64,000 nt of DNA from Candidatus Riflebacteria bacterium HGW-Riflebacteria-1. GTDB lineage: Bacteria > Muiribacteriota > Ozemobacteria > Ozemobacterales > Ozemobacteraceae. Of this stretch, positions 52,306 through 61,160 are shown one piece after another. The notes beneath the pieces are model-generated. The model was not told the origin of the DNA. It ran no database searches and saw only the letters and a program-made list of their open reading frames with translations. The translations under genes were made by a program, and so were the position numbers. The DNA is taken from assembly GCA_002839445.1 (NCBI GenBank), contig PGYB01000002.1, forward strand, positions 62,001 through 126,000. Direction: 5' to 3'. Numbering within the stretch: the first letter of the stretch is position 1; every line of letters starts with the position of its first letter.

Positions 52306-55296
52306 TTAGCTGCCAAATGTGGCTGCTGTAAGTTGGTAGATGCGGCAGAGCTCTGATTTGCCCTTGAGCCGAATTTCAGCTCCGGGAACAAGGGTGAACA
52401 GTTCGCTCTGCAGGGCGGCCATTGATTCCGAGCAGATTATCGTGCTTTGTGGAAATGTTGCTGCGTGGGCCTTTAAGCGTGCGGCTGTGTTAACTGCATC
52501 ACCGATAACTGTGTAGTCTAGCTTGCCATTGCGCGAGCCAATCTTGCCAGAAATCATTGTGCCGGCGCTGAGACCGGCAGAGAACACAAATTTTTTGTCC
52601 ATCCCGGAACTTTCGAGAGCTGATTTGATCTGTAACGCTGCATTACAGGCCATTTCCTGATGGTGTGCGTCTGAAATGCTGCTGCGAAACACCATCATGA
52701 TTGTGTGGCCGATAATCTTGTCCAGTCTGCCGGCATTTTGTGTGCAGATCGCATCTGAAATTCCAAGAAACAGGTTTAACAGTTCCAGTTTAGCCGTGCT
52801 GTGCTGTGTGCCAAAAGGATCATGGATATGCAGTGAAGCAAACAGCACGGTTGCTGCAATCCTTTCACCGCCTGGCTGTAATTCAACTTCTGTTGTTCTG
52901 CGGATTTCTTCGAGAACTTCTGCTGAAACATATTGTTCAAGTCTGGCCTTTTCAATAAGGCTCTCCGTCATGCTGTTGCACTCATTGCCAATTGACTCAA
53001 ACTCATCGCCGGTCTCTAATACCAGCTGATGCTCAAGATTTCCGCTGGCAATTTCCTCAAGTCCGTTAATCAGCTGCTGCGCGGGAGCGATAAAGATTGC
53101 TCTGGTAATAAGTATCACGAGCGCAATTACCAGCAGCGCATACAGGGCAGGTAACCACCAGAAGTTCACGGCATTTGAGGAAATCGGTCTGCTGATCTGC
53201 GTTACTACGACCAGAGGCAGGTTCTGGTCGAAATATGCCAGCGAAAATACCTCTGTTTGGCTTGTTCTGTCGGACCACTGGATCTCTTTCTTCAGTTTAT
53301 AGCAGCTTTCCATTTGTCTGACAGCATGATTGCGATTGATCGACGCTGAAGTGAGTTCGTCGATCAGTTCGATTCGCCCGTCTTTAATCTGCCCCAGGGC
53401 AATGTCTATCTGCAGGCTGCCATCAACGTCGTGGAGCGCTACCTGGTTTTTGATTTCTCTGGTCAGGTTTTGAATAATCAGATAAACATCATAATCAACG
53501 ATCACAAAGCCTACTGGCCTGACTTTGTCTGACCTTGCGCCGGTTACCAGCATAAAGCTGACTCTGGTATCACGAGATACTCTTGGTATTGATACCAGGT
53601 GGCCGCGGTTGTTGAGAAGAAATTGACTCATTTCCTGGTTTCTTGTCGTGTTGGCAAGCAGCGCCGATACCGATTCGGGATTGTCTGAAATCAGTGGAGA
53701 AGCCAGAGCCATTTCTTCGACAGAGTTCAGCATCACCCATTTTGAATCCCGGCGCGCTTTAAAATCATATCTCTGAACAAAATCGTCTGCCCAGAATTCG
53801 ATCAGCGAGTCATTCAATTTTTTGTAGATAACGCCGGCGACCGGCTGTCTCTGGCACCATTCAGCCAGGAATTGCCGATAATCACCATCGGATTTTCCTT
53901 GCAGCGCGTATAGATCAGTTGCCAGATCGCGGGTGTTCTGCTCATATCTGCTGGTTTTACTGTTCAGCAGAGTCTGCATGAGCGAATTTCTCATTTTCAA
54001 CTGCCGCAAAATTTTCTCTTTATCTGCATTGGCATCGTAGTCATCGTAGGCGATTGTAGATAATATAAGGCTTAAAACTGGTAACATACAGGCAAATACG
54101 ACCGCAGCAACGATCTTGAAGGCAATAGTAAGTCTCAGGTCGAATCCGTAAAGATAAAGTCTGAAAAAAATCATGCTGCCAGTCAGCGCCATGATGCTTA
54201 TAATCAGCTCGACCCAGACTCGCGATCTCGTAAGCGGGTGTTCAAGATCACTAAGCGGACAACTTACCTCTATACAGGGAGTCTGTCTGGAGAACAAATC
54301 CAGGCGCCCCGGAAAAATCGTGCCCTGTTGTGCAATCCTGGATATCTGCCTTTGCGGGGCTACCGTGCGCAATGAGTAGCGTTCCTTTTCCATCACAAAA
54401 GCGCTGAGGTTCATGTCGGCATAGTTTTCAGGAAAAGGCAGAGGCTGCTGCAGATATCCGGTTTTGCGAACGAAAGCAGGATAAAAAGGTCTGGAGATCG
54501 CGGCGCGGGTGATTGCACTTTCCGGGATATCCTGAAGTCTTATGGCAACGAAATAGCCGCCAAGATTGCCTGTCGTTTTGCCCTCCAGCTGCCGCGCGAG
54601 CCCATAATACAGAAATATCTGACCGGTTTTTCCCGCTTTGCTGGCGATAGTTCGCAAAATTTCGCCAGGAACAACCCGGCCTGGAACAATTGTTCCAAAG
54701 TAATTCTGAATAAAATTTTCGCCGTAAATGCGCTGATTTTTTACTGCGTTGGCCAACATATGCTCAGGAAATGCCGCAATATAAGATGAAGGCAATAACG
54801 GCTCACATGCCGTCTGATTGTTATTGACGGCAAAAAATCTTCTGAGCATTGTGGCAGAAGGAGCCCTTAGTTCGCAGGCTGGTATTTTTTTTACATAAGC
54901 ATCGACGGCACTGGTATCGATACCATGACAAAACACTGATAAGACCTGAAATCCCAGATGCTTTTCCAGCTTTCGATGTATGTCTTTGGCTTCTAAACTG
55001 GCTGCTGACAAGGGTAAATTCGCAGGTGTTTTTCTGTCGTGCGTTAAGAACTGCTGCTGCTGGTCAAAGTCCTTCAACCTTTTTTCCAACCATGAAGTTT
55101 CGTCGAGGTCGTGAACAAAATATTGCAGTTCGGTATACAACTGCGGCTGTACGCGCTGTAGGCTCTGATAAAGCCGCGTTTCGAGAAACATGGAAAATGC
55201 CCGTCGAAATACGACTGCCGGAGCGACCACAATCAGCAGCCACGCCAGCAGTAATACCCAGAATCCGGCTTTTTGCCTTGCTTTAAAAACTTTCAT
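52306..55296 (-). CDS. Receptor-type class III cyclase homologue lacking both metal-binding aspartates (C2-like half)
   Basis: This 996-residue membrane protein has a membrane segment at residues about 12-31, an extracytoplasmic domain (to about 355), two or three membrane segments (about 365-425), a second extracytoplasmic domain (about 430-720), a membrane segment (about 727-750), HAMP (about 750-800) and a C-terminal cyclase domain (about 805-990). In the catalytic domain both metal-binding positions are changed: Ser821 in 'VLFASLHIHDPF' (normally Asp) and His864 in 'KIIGHTIM' (normally GD). The base-binding Lys860 and Thr929 and the transition-state Asn936 and Arg940 (YTVIGDAVNTAARL) are intact. 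Alone it should be inactive. Its start overlaps the end of the upstream cyclase gene by 14 bases. The losses are complementary to those of that partner, so a heterodimer is predicted. Confidence 0.85.
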   Translation of the reverse strand: MKVFKARQKAGFWVLLLAWLLIVVAPAVVFRRAFSMFLETRLYQSLQRVQPQLYTELQYFVHDLDETSWLEKRLKDFDQQQQFLTHDRKTPANLPLSAASLEAKDIHRKLEKHLGFQVLSVFCHGIDTSAVDAYVKKIPACELRAPSATMLRRFFAVNNNQTACEPLLPSSYIAAFPEHMLANAVKNQRIYGENFIQNYFGTIVPGRVVPGEILRTIASKAGKTGQIFLYYGLARQLEGKTTGNLGGYFVAIRLQDIPESAITRAAISRPFYPAFVRKTGYLQQPLPFPENYADMNLSAFVMEKERYSLRTVAPQRQISRIAQQGTIFPGRLDLFSRQTPCIEVSCPLSDLEHPLTRSRVWVELIISIMALTGSMIFFRLYLYGFDLRLTIAFKIVAAVVFACMLPVLSLILSTIAYDDYDANADKEKILRQLKMRNSLMQTLLNSKTSRYEQNTRDLATDLYALQGKSDGDYRQFLAEWCQRQPVAGVIYKKLNDSLIEFWADDFVQRYDFKARRDSKWVMLNSVEEMALASPLISDNPESVSALLANTTRNQEMSQFLLNNRGHLVSIPRVSRDTRVSFMLVTGARSDKVRPVGFVIVDYDVYLIIQNLTREIKNQVALHDVDGSLQIDIALGQIKDGRIELIDELTSASINRNHAVRQMESCYKLKKEIQWSDRTSQTEVFSLAYFDQNLPLVVVTQISRPISSNAVNFWWLPALYALLVIALVILITRAIFIAPAQQLINGLEEIASGNLEHQLVLETGDEFESIGNECNSMTESLIEKARLEQYVSAEVLEEIRRTTEVELQPGGERIAATVLFASLHIHDPFGTQHSTAKLELLNLFLGISDAICTQNAGRLDKIIGHTIMMVFRSSISDAHHQEMACNAALQIKSALESSGMDKKFVFSAGLSAGTMISGKIGSRNGKLDYTVIGDAVNTAARLKAHAATFPQSTIICSESMAALQSELFTLVPGAEIRLKGKSELCRIYQLTAATFGS

Positions 55297-58246
55297 TCTG
55301 TTCTTTTTCCGCCACTATCTCAAAACATTCACCAGTTTCGTCAGCGTTCATCGATCGCAGTAAAAATGCCTGTTCAACCAGACTGGCCGTAATCTTATCA
55401 ATGATTATTCTTGTGTGTATTCCGGTTTTGCTGGCGGCTTCCAGCCCTTCTGCCAGGTCAACGGGCTCGCCAAAAAACATAAAGTCGCGTCTGCTGCCGC
55501 TTTGGCCGATGTCTGCTGACTCCACCTGGCCGGATGCCACACCAATGCCATTTTCGATACATAATTTACCGAGTGATTTTTGCTTAAGGTTGAACTCCGC
55601 CAGCCGACTGCGCATCTTTCCTGCCGCCCGGCAGGCTCTTGCCGAGGTATCGGCGTCGCCTGTTCCAGAAAAAACTGCAATGATGGCATCGCCGATAAAG
55701 CGATAGATAATGCCGCCTTCACTCTGAATCTCAGCTTCCATGGTCGTGAAATAATCATTCAGCAGCGATACGATGTCTTCTGGAGGATGCATTTCAGATA
55801 AGCTGGTAAAGCCTCGAATATCTGAAGCCAGTATGGCCATGAAGCCAGCACCCTCATTCTGGCTCCGCGTGTTGTGGCCGATGTTGTTGATCAGGCTGGA
55901 AGAAACAAATCGCGATATGTGACGTTTCTGCAACAGACCAGCTACCATGTCGTTAAACGCGTCGCCAACCTTGTCGAATTCATCATTATTATTGATCTCA
56001 ACCCTGAACTGAAGCTCACCTTCCTGCGCAATAGCATGCATACCTTTCATGACCGCATCGAGAGGTGACAGAAAGAATCTCGAAAGAACTTCTGAAAAAA
56101 TCAGCAGCACCAGCACGGTGAAAACCAGCAATACATAGGGAAATGTCTGCAGATAGAAAGCCGCGAAAGTACTGGCCTGCAGTTTAACTGAGCCAACAAA
56201 TATCAGCGGCCAGCTGTCGTTAAAACGCCACGCGGTAAGCGTGTCGGTCTCTTTGCCGCCGGCATTTCCAGAAGAGCCTGTCTGTTTGGCACGATGCATT
56301 AAAGGCTGTAACGACTCAGGTTTTCTCGATGACAGATCAAGCAAAAACTCTTTAACAATGTATTCCGGGTTGGTGCGGGCAATCGCCAGATCGGTCTGAT
56401 AACCGTCACCAGATCTTGAAAAAAAGTGATGCGGAAAATCCTTCCTGCTTTGCACATAAAGCTCAAACATTTCATCGGGGGCGATCCTGAAGAACCCAAT
56501 CGCCTTTGGCTTCAATTCAGGCGTTGAAAGATCGGGAAAAAAGTAGTAATGCTCGCGTGAAAAAGGGTTCACGTTCTGCAGGCTTGGGATGTTTTCAGAT
56601 TCATTGCTGATTTCGTTACGAAAGAAATCAGCCTTCATCAAGCTGTCAACAAAGCCATCGGTATAGGCCAGCTCGTCGATATGCTTTCGAGTCAGTTGAT
56701 TTGAACGCAATCCGACCGCGTTGTTAAGAAAACGCACAATATTGGTCTGCAGAATCCGGTCTAACTTATATATTCTCTCGCCAAACAGCAGGCTGAAAAA
56801 ACGTCCGTCCAGGTCATAAATTGTGCTCCGGCTGAAGTTTCTGAATAAATATCCCGAGAAAACGTCCACGCTGATCTGCTCGGGACTCGATTCCTGTAAA
56901 AGTTCAGTCATGGCCAGCTTAAAACGCAGGTTAGCAAGCATCTGCCGGTTTGCTGTTTCATGATAAGATATTTCAAGCTGGTCGAGGGAAGTGGTCAGCT
57001 GACTTTGCGCCAGATCGGCACGCGAGGCGCTGACATGTCCGGCTATCCCGTAAACCAGTATAGCAACCAGTATACCTGGTATAAAAAGTGCCAGTGCCAG
57101 GATCAGAATAATTTTCTGACGCAGTGAAATGGGCAGTTTTCGCCGCATCAGCCCAACATTTACCAACGTGGCAAAACCGAACAATACCAGCATGCCGGAG
57201 GTGAACCTGATTGCCTTCTGATACGTGGCAACCTTGCTCTGGCCTGAGGAGTGCAATTCAACGCCAATGTGCAGTTCATCAGATCTGCCAGCATTGTTTT
57301 GCATTTTCTGCTGCTCAAAATCAAACCAGGGAACCTTGGCAAAAAGCTTCTGGCCGGTCGGTGTCTGATTCTCTGAAAACTCGTCCTGTCTGGCGACAAA
57401 TCTTCTGATGCCGGCATTTCGTGGCGAGGCCAATGCCTTTTTCAGCAGAAACTGCATTTTTATACTATCTTCGAGATAGCCGATGGCCAGCAATCCGTTA
57501 ATCTCGGAATTCTGCTCATACAGATCAGAATAGAACAACACCGACTGAAAGTTGTAAATATCAGAAAAAAAGCGGGCAACCATGCCGGGCGACGGCAAGC
57601 TGCCGTCATAGGAGCTGATAATCCTTTTCTGCAGCGCTATGTAGTTGTCGTAGCTGTCAGAGGCCAGGGTGCCGCCAGAATTTTTCTTTAAGAGTTCTTC
57701 TTTTCTCTTTTCCATAACTTCGGAGAGAGAGTCTGCCTTTGAATGCAGCATGGCAATACAGATGAATTCCGCTGCCGTTTGCGGGGAATCTTTCGCGCTG
57801 CTGAACTGCTGCGAAAAATCGTGACTGATGTGGCGCAGTTCGCGGTTTGCCAGCACGATAAAAAGAGGCTGCGGGTAGCCCAGGCCGGTCAGTCTTGCGG
57901 CCAGCCTGTCAGAAAGATTCTTCAGCCCGGAATCTATCTGGCCTGATTCGCCTGTTGCGTTGAGATCGACAAAAGCCTGCCTGAGATTTTCAGCGTTGGT
58001 GATGTCCTGCAGCACTCGCTTAAGATGCTGATCAACATCGAGGTCTTCCTTGAAGTGCTTCAGCTCTTCATGAAGAGCCATTACTGAATCTATCTGTTGC
58101 CAGCCAGCGTCTTTCTGCGCCATGCTGTCGAGTTTCGAGCGCAGAAGCAAAACAGGGAGCGCGAGCACAATTATCAGCAACAATACTATGGCAAGGCTGC
58201 TGTATTGAGCTATGAAGCTCTGCTTGTCTGTTTCTGATATACGCAC
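55283..58246 (-). CDS. Receptor-type class III cyclase homologue lacking base-binding and transition-state residues (C1-like half)
   Basis: This 987-residue protein has a GTG start immediately after an in-frame TAA, so the start is fixed. The topology parallels the downstream partner: a membrane segment (about 15-32), an extracytoplasmic domain, a pair of membrane segments (about 345-405), a second extracytoplasmic domain, a membrane segment (about 695-715), HAMP, and a C-terminal cyclase domain (about 795-980). Both metal aspartates are present: Asp809 (ASDIRGFT) and Asp853 (FIGDAIIAVF). The positions that bind the base and stabilise the transition state are changed: Arg849 for Lys, Met923 for Asp/Thr, Asp930 for Asn and Gly934 for Arg (FMFFGEPVDLAEGL). 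A homodimer should therefore be inactive or very poor. With the downstream gene product, one complete active site could form. Confidence 0.85.
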   Translation of the reverse strand: MRISETDKQSFIAQYSSLAIVLLLIIVLALPVLLLRSKLDSMAQKDAGWQQIDSVMALHEELKHFKEDLDVDQHLKRVLQDITNAENLRQAFVDLNATGESGQIDSGLKNLSDRLAARLTGLGYPQPLFIVLANRELRHISHDFSQQFSSAKDSPQTAAEFICIAMLHSKADSLSEVMEKRKEELLKKNSGGTLASDSYDNYIALQKRIISSYDGSLPSPGMVARFFSDIYNFQSVLFYSDLYEQNSEINGLLAIGYLEDSIKMQFLLKKALASPRNAGIRRFVARQDEFSENQTPTGQKLFAKVPWFDFEQQKMQNNAGRSDELHIGVELHSSGQSKVATYQKAIRFTSGMLVLFGFATLVNVGLMRRKLPISLRQKIILILALALFIPGILVAILVYGIAGHVSASRADLAQSQLTTSLDQLEISYHETANRQMLANLRFKLAMTELLQESSPEQISVDVFSGYLFRNFSRSTIYDLDGRFFSLLFGERIYKLDRILQTNIVRFLNNAVGLRSNQLTRKHIDELAYTDGFVDSLMKADFFRNEISNESENIPSLQNVNPFSREHYYFFPDLSTPELKPKAIGFFRIAPDEMFELYVQSRKDFPHHFFSRSGDGYQTDLAIARTNPEYIVKEFLLDLSSRKPESLQPLMHRAKQTGSSGNAGGKETDTLTAWRFNDSWPLIFVGSVKLQASTFAAFYLQTFPYVLLVFTVLVLLIFSEVLSRFFLSPLDAVMKGMHAIAQEGELQFRVEINNNDEFDKVGDAFNDMVAGLLQKRHISRFVSSSLINNIGHNTRSQNEGAGFMAILASDIRGFTSLSEMHPPEDIVSLLNDYFTTMEAEIQSEGGIIYRFIGDAIIAVFSGTGDADTSARACRAAGKMRSRLAEFNLKQKSLGKLCIENGIGVASGQVESADIGQSGSRRDFMFFGEPVDLAEGLEAASKTGIHTRIIIDKITASLVEQAFLLRSMNADETGECFEIVAEKEQNESF

Positions 58247-58282
58247 TTAAAAAGTCTGCTCTTTGCCGGGGTTCATGCGAGT

Positions 58283-58311
58283 ATGTTACATCAAACCTCA
58301 CCAATAGCCAA
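58283..58311 (-). promoter_or_regulatory. Candidate promoter of the paired-cyclase operon
   Basis: On the minus strand, TTGGCT, a 17-base spacer, TAACAT (58288-58283). The same TAACAT -10 box is used upstream of purD. It lies 37 bases before the GTG start. Confidence 0.5.
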
Positions 58312-58369
58312 CCGGCTTTTGCTTGTGCAATTACTGACCTGCTTCTTTGTCTGGCAGCAAATGTGTTCT

Positions 58370-59413
58370 TTAGAAGCAGCGCCTGCCGTCTTTTTTTATG
58401 CAGGTGCGATTGCATCGGTAGCAGATTTCGTTGGCGAGATAGCCACCGGCAAAATACTCTTTGAAGTTGCCCAGGGTTGTTTCGGCGATATTACGCAGGG
58501 CTTCTGCGGTTAAAAAGGCCTGGTGCGAAGTAACGATAACATTCGGAAAGGTCAGCAGTCTGGCAAGCACGTCGTCAGCAATCATGTCTGAAGATTTGTC
58601 TTCAAAGAAGTAGTCGCTTTCTTCTTCGTAAACATCAAGCCCGGCGCTGCCTATTCGGCCAGACTTGAGTCCTTCTATCAGTGCAACCGTGTCGATAAGC
58701 TTGCCTCGACCTGTGTTGATGATCATGACACCAGATCGCATCTGTTCGATAGCGGTGCGATTGATGAGATAGCTGGTTTCAGGTGTAAGCGGGCAGTGCA
58801 GCGAGATGATGTCTGATGCGCCATACAGTTCGGCAAGCTCGACATAGCGCAGACCGGTTGTTTTGGCGTATGATTCGTCCGGGTGCGGGTCGTAGGCGAG
58901 AATGTTCATGCCAAAACCTTTTAAAATGGCGATCAGGCACCTGGCGATCTTGCCGGTGCCGACAATGCCAGCTGTCTTGCCGAACATGTCGAAGCCAAGA
59001 AGTCCGTTGATCGAGAAATTCCCTTCGCGGGTGCGCATATAGGCCTTGTGAATCTTGCGGTTGAGGGTCATCATCATGGCAACTGCGTGTTCGGCGACAG
59101 CATATGGTGAATAGGCTGGAACGCGCGTTACATGTATTTTTTCGAAAGCTGCTTTAAAGTCGACATTGTTATAGCCGGCGCAGCGCAGGCCGATAACCTC
59201 GACACCGTGCTTGACCAGATGCTCGATGACCTTGGCGTTGATGTCGTCGTTGACAAACACGCAGACGCCGGCAAAGCCGCTGGCAAGATCAACGGTCTGC
59301 GGGGTCAGCTTTGCATCAAAGTAGCTGATATCAAAGCCAAAGTTGAGATTTACAGTGTTGAATGACTTCTGGTCGTAGGGTTTACTATCAAAGAATGCTA
59401 TTTTTCTGCTCAT
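58370..59413 (-). CDS. ldhA: D-lactate dehydrogenase-type 2-hydroxyacid dehydrogenase
   Basis: This 347-residue NAD-dependent dehydrogenase is counted from the ATG at 59413 (AGGAG upstream). It reduces pyruvate or a related 2-oxoacid to the D-hydroxyacid in the cytoplasm. Seen: 'LRCAGYNNVD', the Rossmann motif 'AGIVGTGKIARCL', 'AYDPHP', substrate Arg in 'NTGRGKLID', catalytic Glu in 'YEEES', and catalytic His in 'TSHQAFLT'. 'MINTGRG' and 'VPAYSPYAVAEHAV' are typical of fermentative D-LDH. The C-terminus carries an extra tail with four cysteines (CYRCNRTCIKKDGRRCF), which could bind metal. It is a lone gene, divergent from aclBA. The substrate assignment is by family similarity only. Confidence 0.88.
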   Translation of the reverse strand: MSRKIAFFDSKPYDQKSFNTVNLNFGFDISYFDAKLTPQTVDLASGFAGVCVFVNDDINAKVIEHLVKHGVEVIGLRCAGYNNVDFKAAFEKIHVTRVPAYSPYAVAEHAVAMMMTLNRKIHKAYMRTREGNFSINGLLGFDMFGKTAGIVGTGKIARCLIAILKGFGMNILAYDPHPDESYAKTTGLRYVELAELYGASDIISLHCPLTPETSYLINRTAIEQMRSGVMIINTGRGKLIDTVALIEGLKSGRIGSAGLDVYEEESDYFFEDKSSDMIADDVLARLLTFPNVIVTSHQAFLTAEALRNIAETTLGNFKEYFAGGYLANEICYRCNRTCIKKDGRRCF

Positions 59414-59660
59414 CGCTGCTGTCTCCTTATGCATGCATTTATCTATGTATTTCAAGCAGAATATAATCAATAACCACAGGATTGCCAGTTATTAGCAGAC
59501 CTGATCCAGCAATCACCATATAGTAACGCATCTGTAGCGGTATCTACCCGAGGGCCCAGATATAAGCGCCTCTTGCAGGTATTGCCCGATCACAGCCTGG
59601 AAAATTATTCTGCATTCTACACAATCGAGCTTGTCTGCCAGAAACAGATAGTCCATGCTC

Positions 59661-59714
59661 GTAATCGTAATCGTAATCGTAATCGTAATCGTAATCGTAA
59701 TCGTAATCGTAATC
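59661..59714. repeat. (GTAATC)9 hexamer microsatellite
   Basis: Nine perfect copies of GTAATC (GATTAC on the other strand), ending 78 bases upstream of the aclB -35 box. The perfect copies suggest recent expansion. The GATTAC unit also appears in the degenerate tract at 15519 and after the REP-like repeat at 8572. Confidence 0.95.
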
Positions 59715-59792
59715 GATGGTTTCTTGTCCGCTACTATTAAAGGCCAGCATTTATTCGGGGCGAAGAAAGTTGATTTTGCCCTCAGGCTGTAC

Positions 59793-59821
59793 TTGACATG
59801 CTATTTTGATCAGATTATACC
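59793..59821 (+). promoter_or_regulatory. Promoter of aclBA
   Basis: TTGACA, a 17-base spacer, TATACC. The leader is about 35 bases and ends in an AGGAG ribosome site. Confidence 0.7.
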
Positions 59822-59862
59822 CTATACATACAGATCGATATTCTTGACGCAGGAGAAAAAAA

Positions 59863-61140
59863 ATGGCGCAGCGAGGTATTCGCGAATATCACGGGAAAAG
59901 AATGCTGGCAAGGCATCTTGACAGTTTTATCAAGCAGAGTATTGGCTACGATGGCCGTATCGTGCTGGTTGACAGCAGCACCGACTGGAAAAAGCTCGAA
60001 AAAGAAAACCCCTGGCTGAAAAAAGAGAAGCTGGTAGCAAAGCCTGATCAGCTTTTTGGTAAGCGTGGCAAACATGGATTGGTTCTGGTTAACAAGAGCT
60101 TTGCTGACACCCGCAAGTGGATCGAAGAACGACTTGGCAAAAAACAGGTCGTAAACGGCATCGAAGGCACGCTGACGCATTTTATCATTGAGCCATGTGT
60201 CGCTCATGAAGCAGAATATTACGCAGCGATCAAGTCGTCAGCCGAGTGTGACTACATTTATTTTTCGCTTGAAGGCGGCATCAACGTCGAAGAAAACTGG
60301 GACAAGGTCGTTACCATAAGGGTTCCGATTATTGGCGGCATCGAAGCTGTTGCCGATGATGTTGACGCAGCCATGCCCAAAGAACTCGGCGAAAACAAAA
60401 AAATGGTCGCCAACTTCCTGCGCGGCCTGTATCGCTATTTTGCCGCCATGCACTTTGCCTATCTTGAAATCAATCCGTTCGCAATCGCCGGCAAGCACAT
60501 AGTTCCGCTCGATATGGTCGCCAAACTTGACGACACCGCTGAATTTCTCTGTTCCGATATGTGGGGCAGTGATATCGAATTTCCGGCCGCTTTTGGCCAG
60601 AATCTCAGCCCCGAAGAAAGCAAGATTCGCGAACTCGATGCGCTTTCAGGCGCTTCGCTTAAATTGACTCTGCTCAATCCTGATGGCATTATCTGGAACA
60701 TGGTCGCCGGCGGCGGCGCGTCGGTTATCTACGCTGACACGGTCTGCGACCTTGGTTATGCTAAAGAGCTCGCGATGTACGGCGAGTATTCGGGCAACCC
60801 GAGCACCAGCCTGACTTATGAATATGCCAGGGTTGTGCTCGATCTGATGACACGCAAACCTGACAAGAAAGGGCGCCCCAAGACCCTGATTCTCGGCGGC
60901 GGTATTGCGAATTTTACCGACGTGGCCAAAACCTTCACCGGCATTATCAAGGCTCTCAATGAGTATGGCGACAAACTCAAAAAGGTTAAAGCCCGCATCT
61001 TTGTGCGCCGTGGCGGCCCGAACTACCAGGAAGGCCTCATCAACCTCAAGGCGGCGGCCGAAAAACTTGGTGTGCCGATCGAAGTGCATGGCCCGGAATA
61101 CCACATGACCCGCGTCGTATCAGACGCCCTCAAATTCTGA
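59863..61140 (+). CDS. aclB: ATP-citrate lyase, ATP-grasp/citrate-binding subunit
   Basis: This 425-residue protein corresponds to the N-terminal part of human ACLY and to the small subunit of bacterial and plant enzymes. Together with aclA it converts citrate, CoA and ATP to acetyl-CoA, oxaloacetate, ADP and phosphate. Seen: the N-terminal 'QRGIREYHGKRML' (ATP-grasp subdomain), 'THFIIEPCVAHEAEYY', 'YIYFSLEGGINVEENWD', 'AYLEINPFAI', and the citrate-binding region with 'LGGGIANFTDVAKTF' and 'FVRRGGPNYQEGL', matching the human citrate loop (GGSIANFT and RRGGPNYQEG). The length fits the split plant and green-sulfur type. It is the first gene of a two-gene operon, with aclA 20 bases downstream. 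The enzyme serves the reductive TCA cycle or cytosolic acetyl-CoA supply, and no other rTCA gene is in the window. Confidence 0.95.
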   Translation: MAQRGIREYHGKRMLARHLDSFIKQSIGYDGRIVLVDSSTDWKKLEKENPWLKKEKLVAKPDQLFGKRGKHGLVLVNKSFADTRKWIEERLGKKQVVNGIEGTLTHFIIEPCVAHEAEYYAAIKSSAECDYIYFSLEGGINVEENWDKVVTIRVPIIGGIEAVADDVDAAMPKELGENKKMVANFLRGLYRYFAAMHFAYLEINPFAIAGKHIVPLDMVAKLDDTAEFLCSDMWGSDIEFPAAFGQNLSPEESKIRELDALSGASLKLTLLNPDGIIWNMVAGGGASVIYADTVCDLGYAKELAMYGEYSGNPSTSLTYEYARVVLDLMTRKPDKKGRPKTLILGGGIANFTDVAKTFTGIIKALNEYGDKLKKVKARIFVRRGGPNYQEGLINLKAAAEKLGVPIEVHGPEYHMTRVVSDALKF

Positions 61141-61160
61141 GATTAGGAAGGAATCGCAAT

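Larger units (their letters stand above)
59414..59862. other. 449-base divergent region between the D-LDH gene and aclB
   Basis: It contains the GTAATC microsatellite and the aclB promoter (separate entries). Nothing else is recognised. Frames that translate as YDYDYD or VIVIVI are repeat artefacts. Confidence 0.5.

Noticed and set aside
52306..55296. Annotating this gene simply as an active adenylate cyclase
   Set aside because: Both metal-binding aspartates are replaced (Ser821, His864), so it should not be active alone.
59544..59750. Frame encoding YDYDYD repeats
   Set aside because: It is a translation of (GATTAC)9 in an intergenic promoter region.
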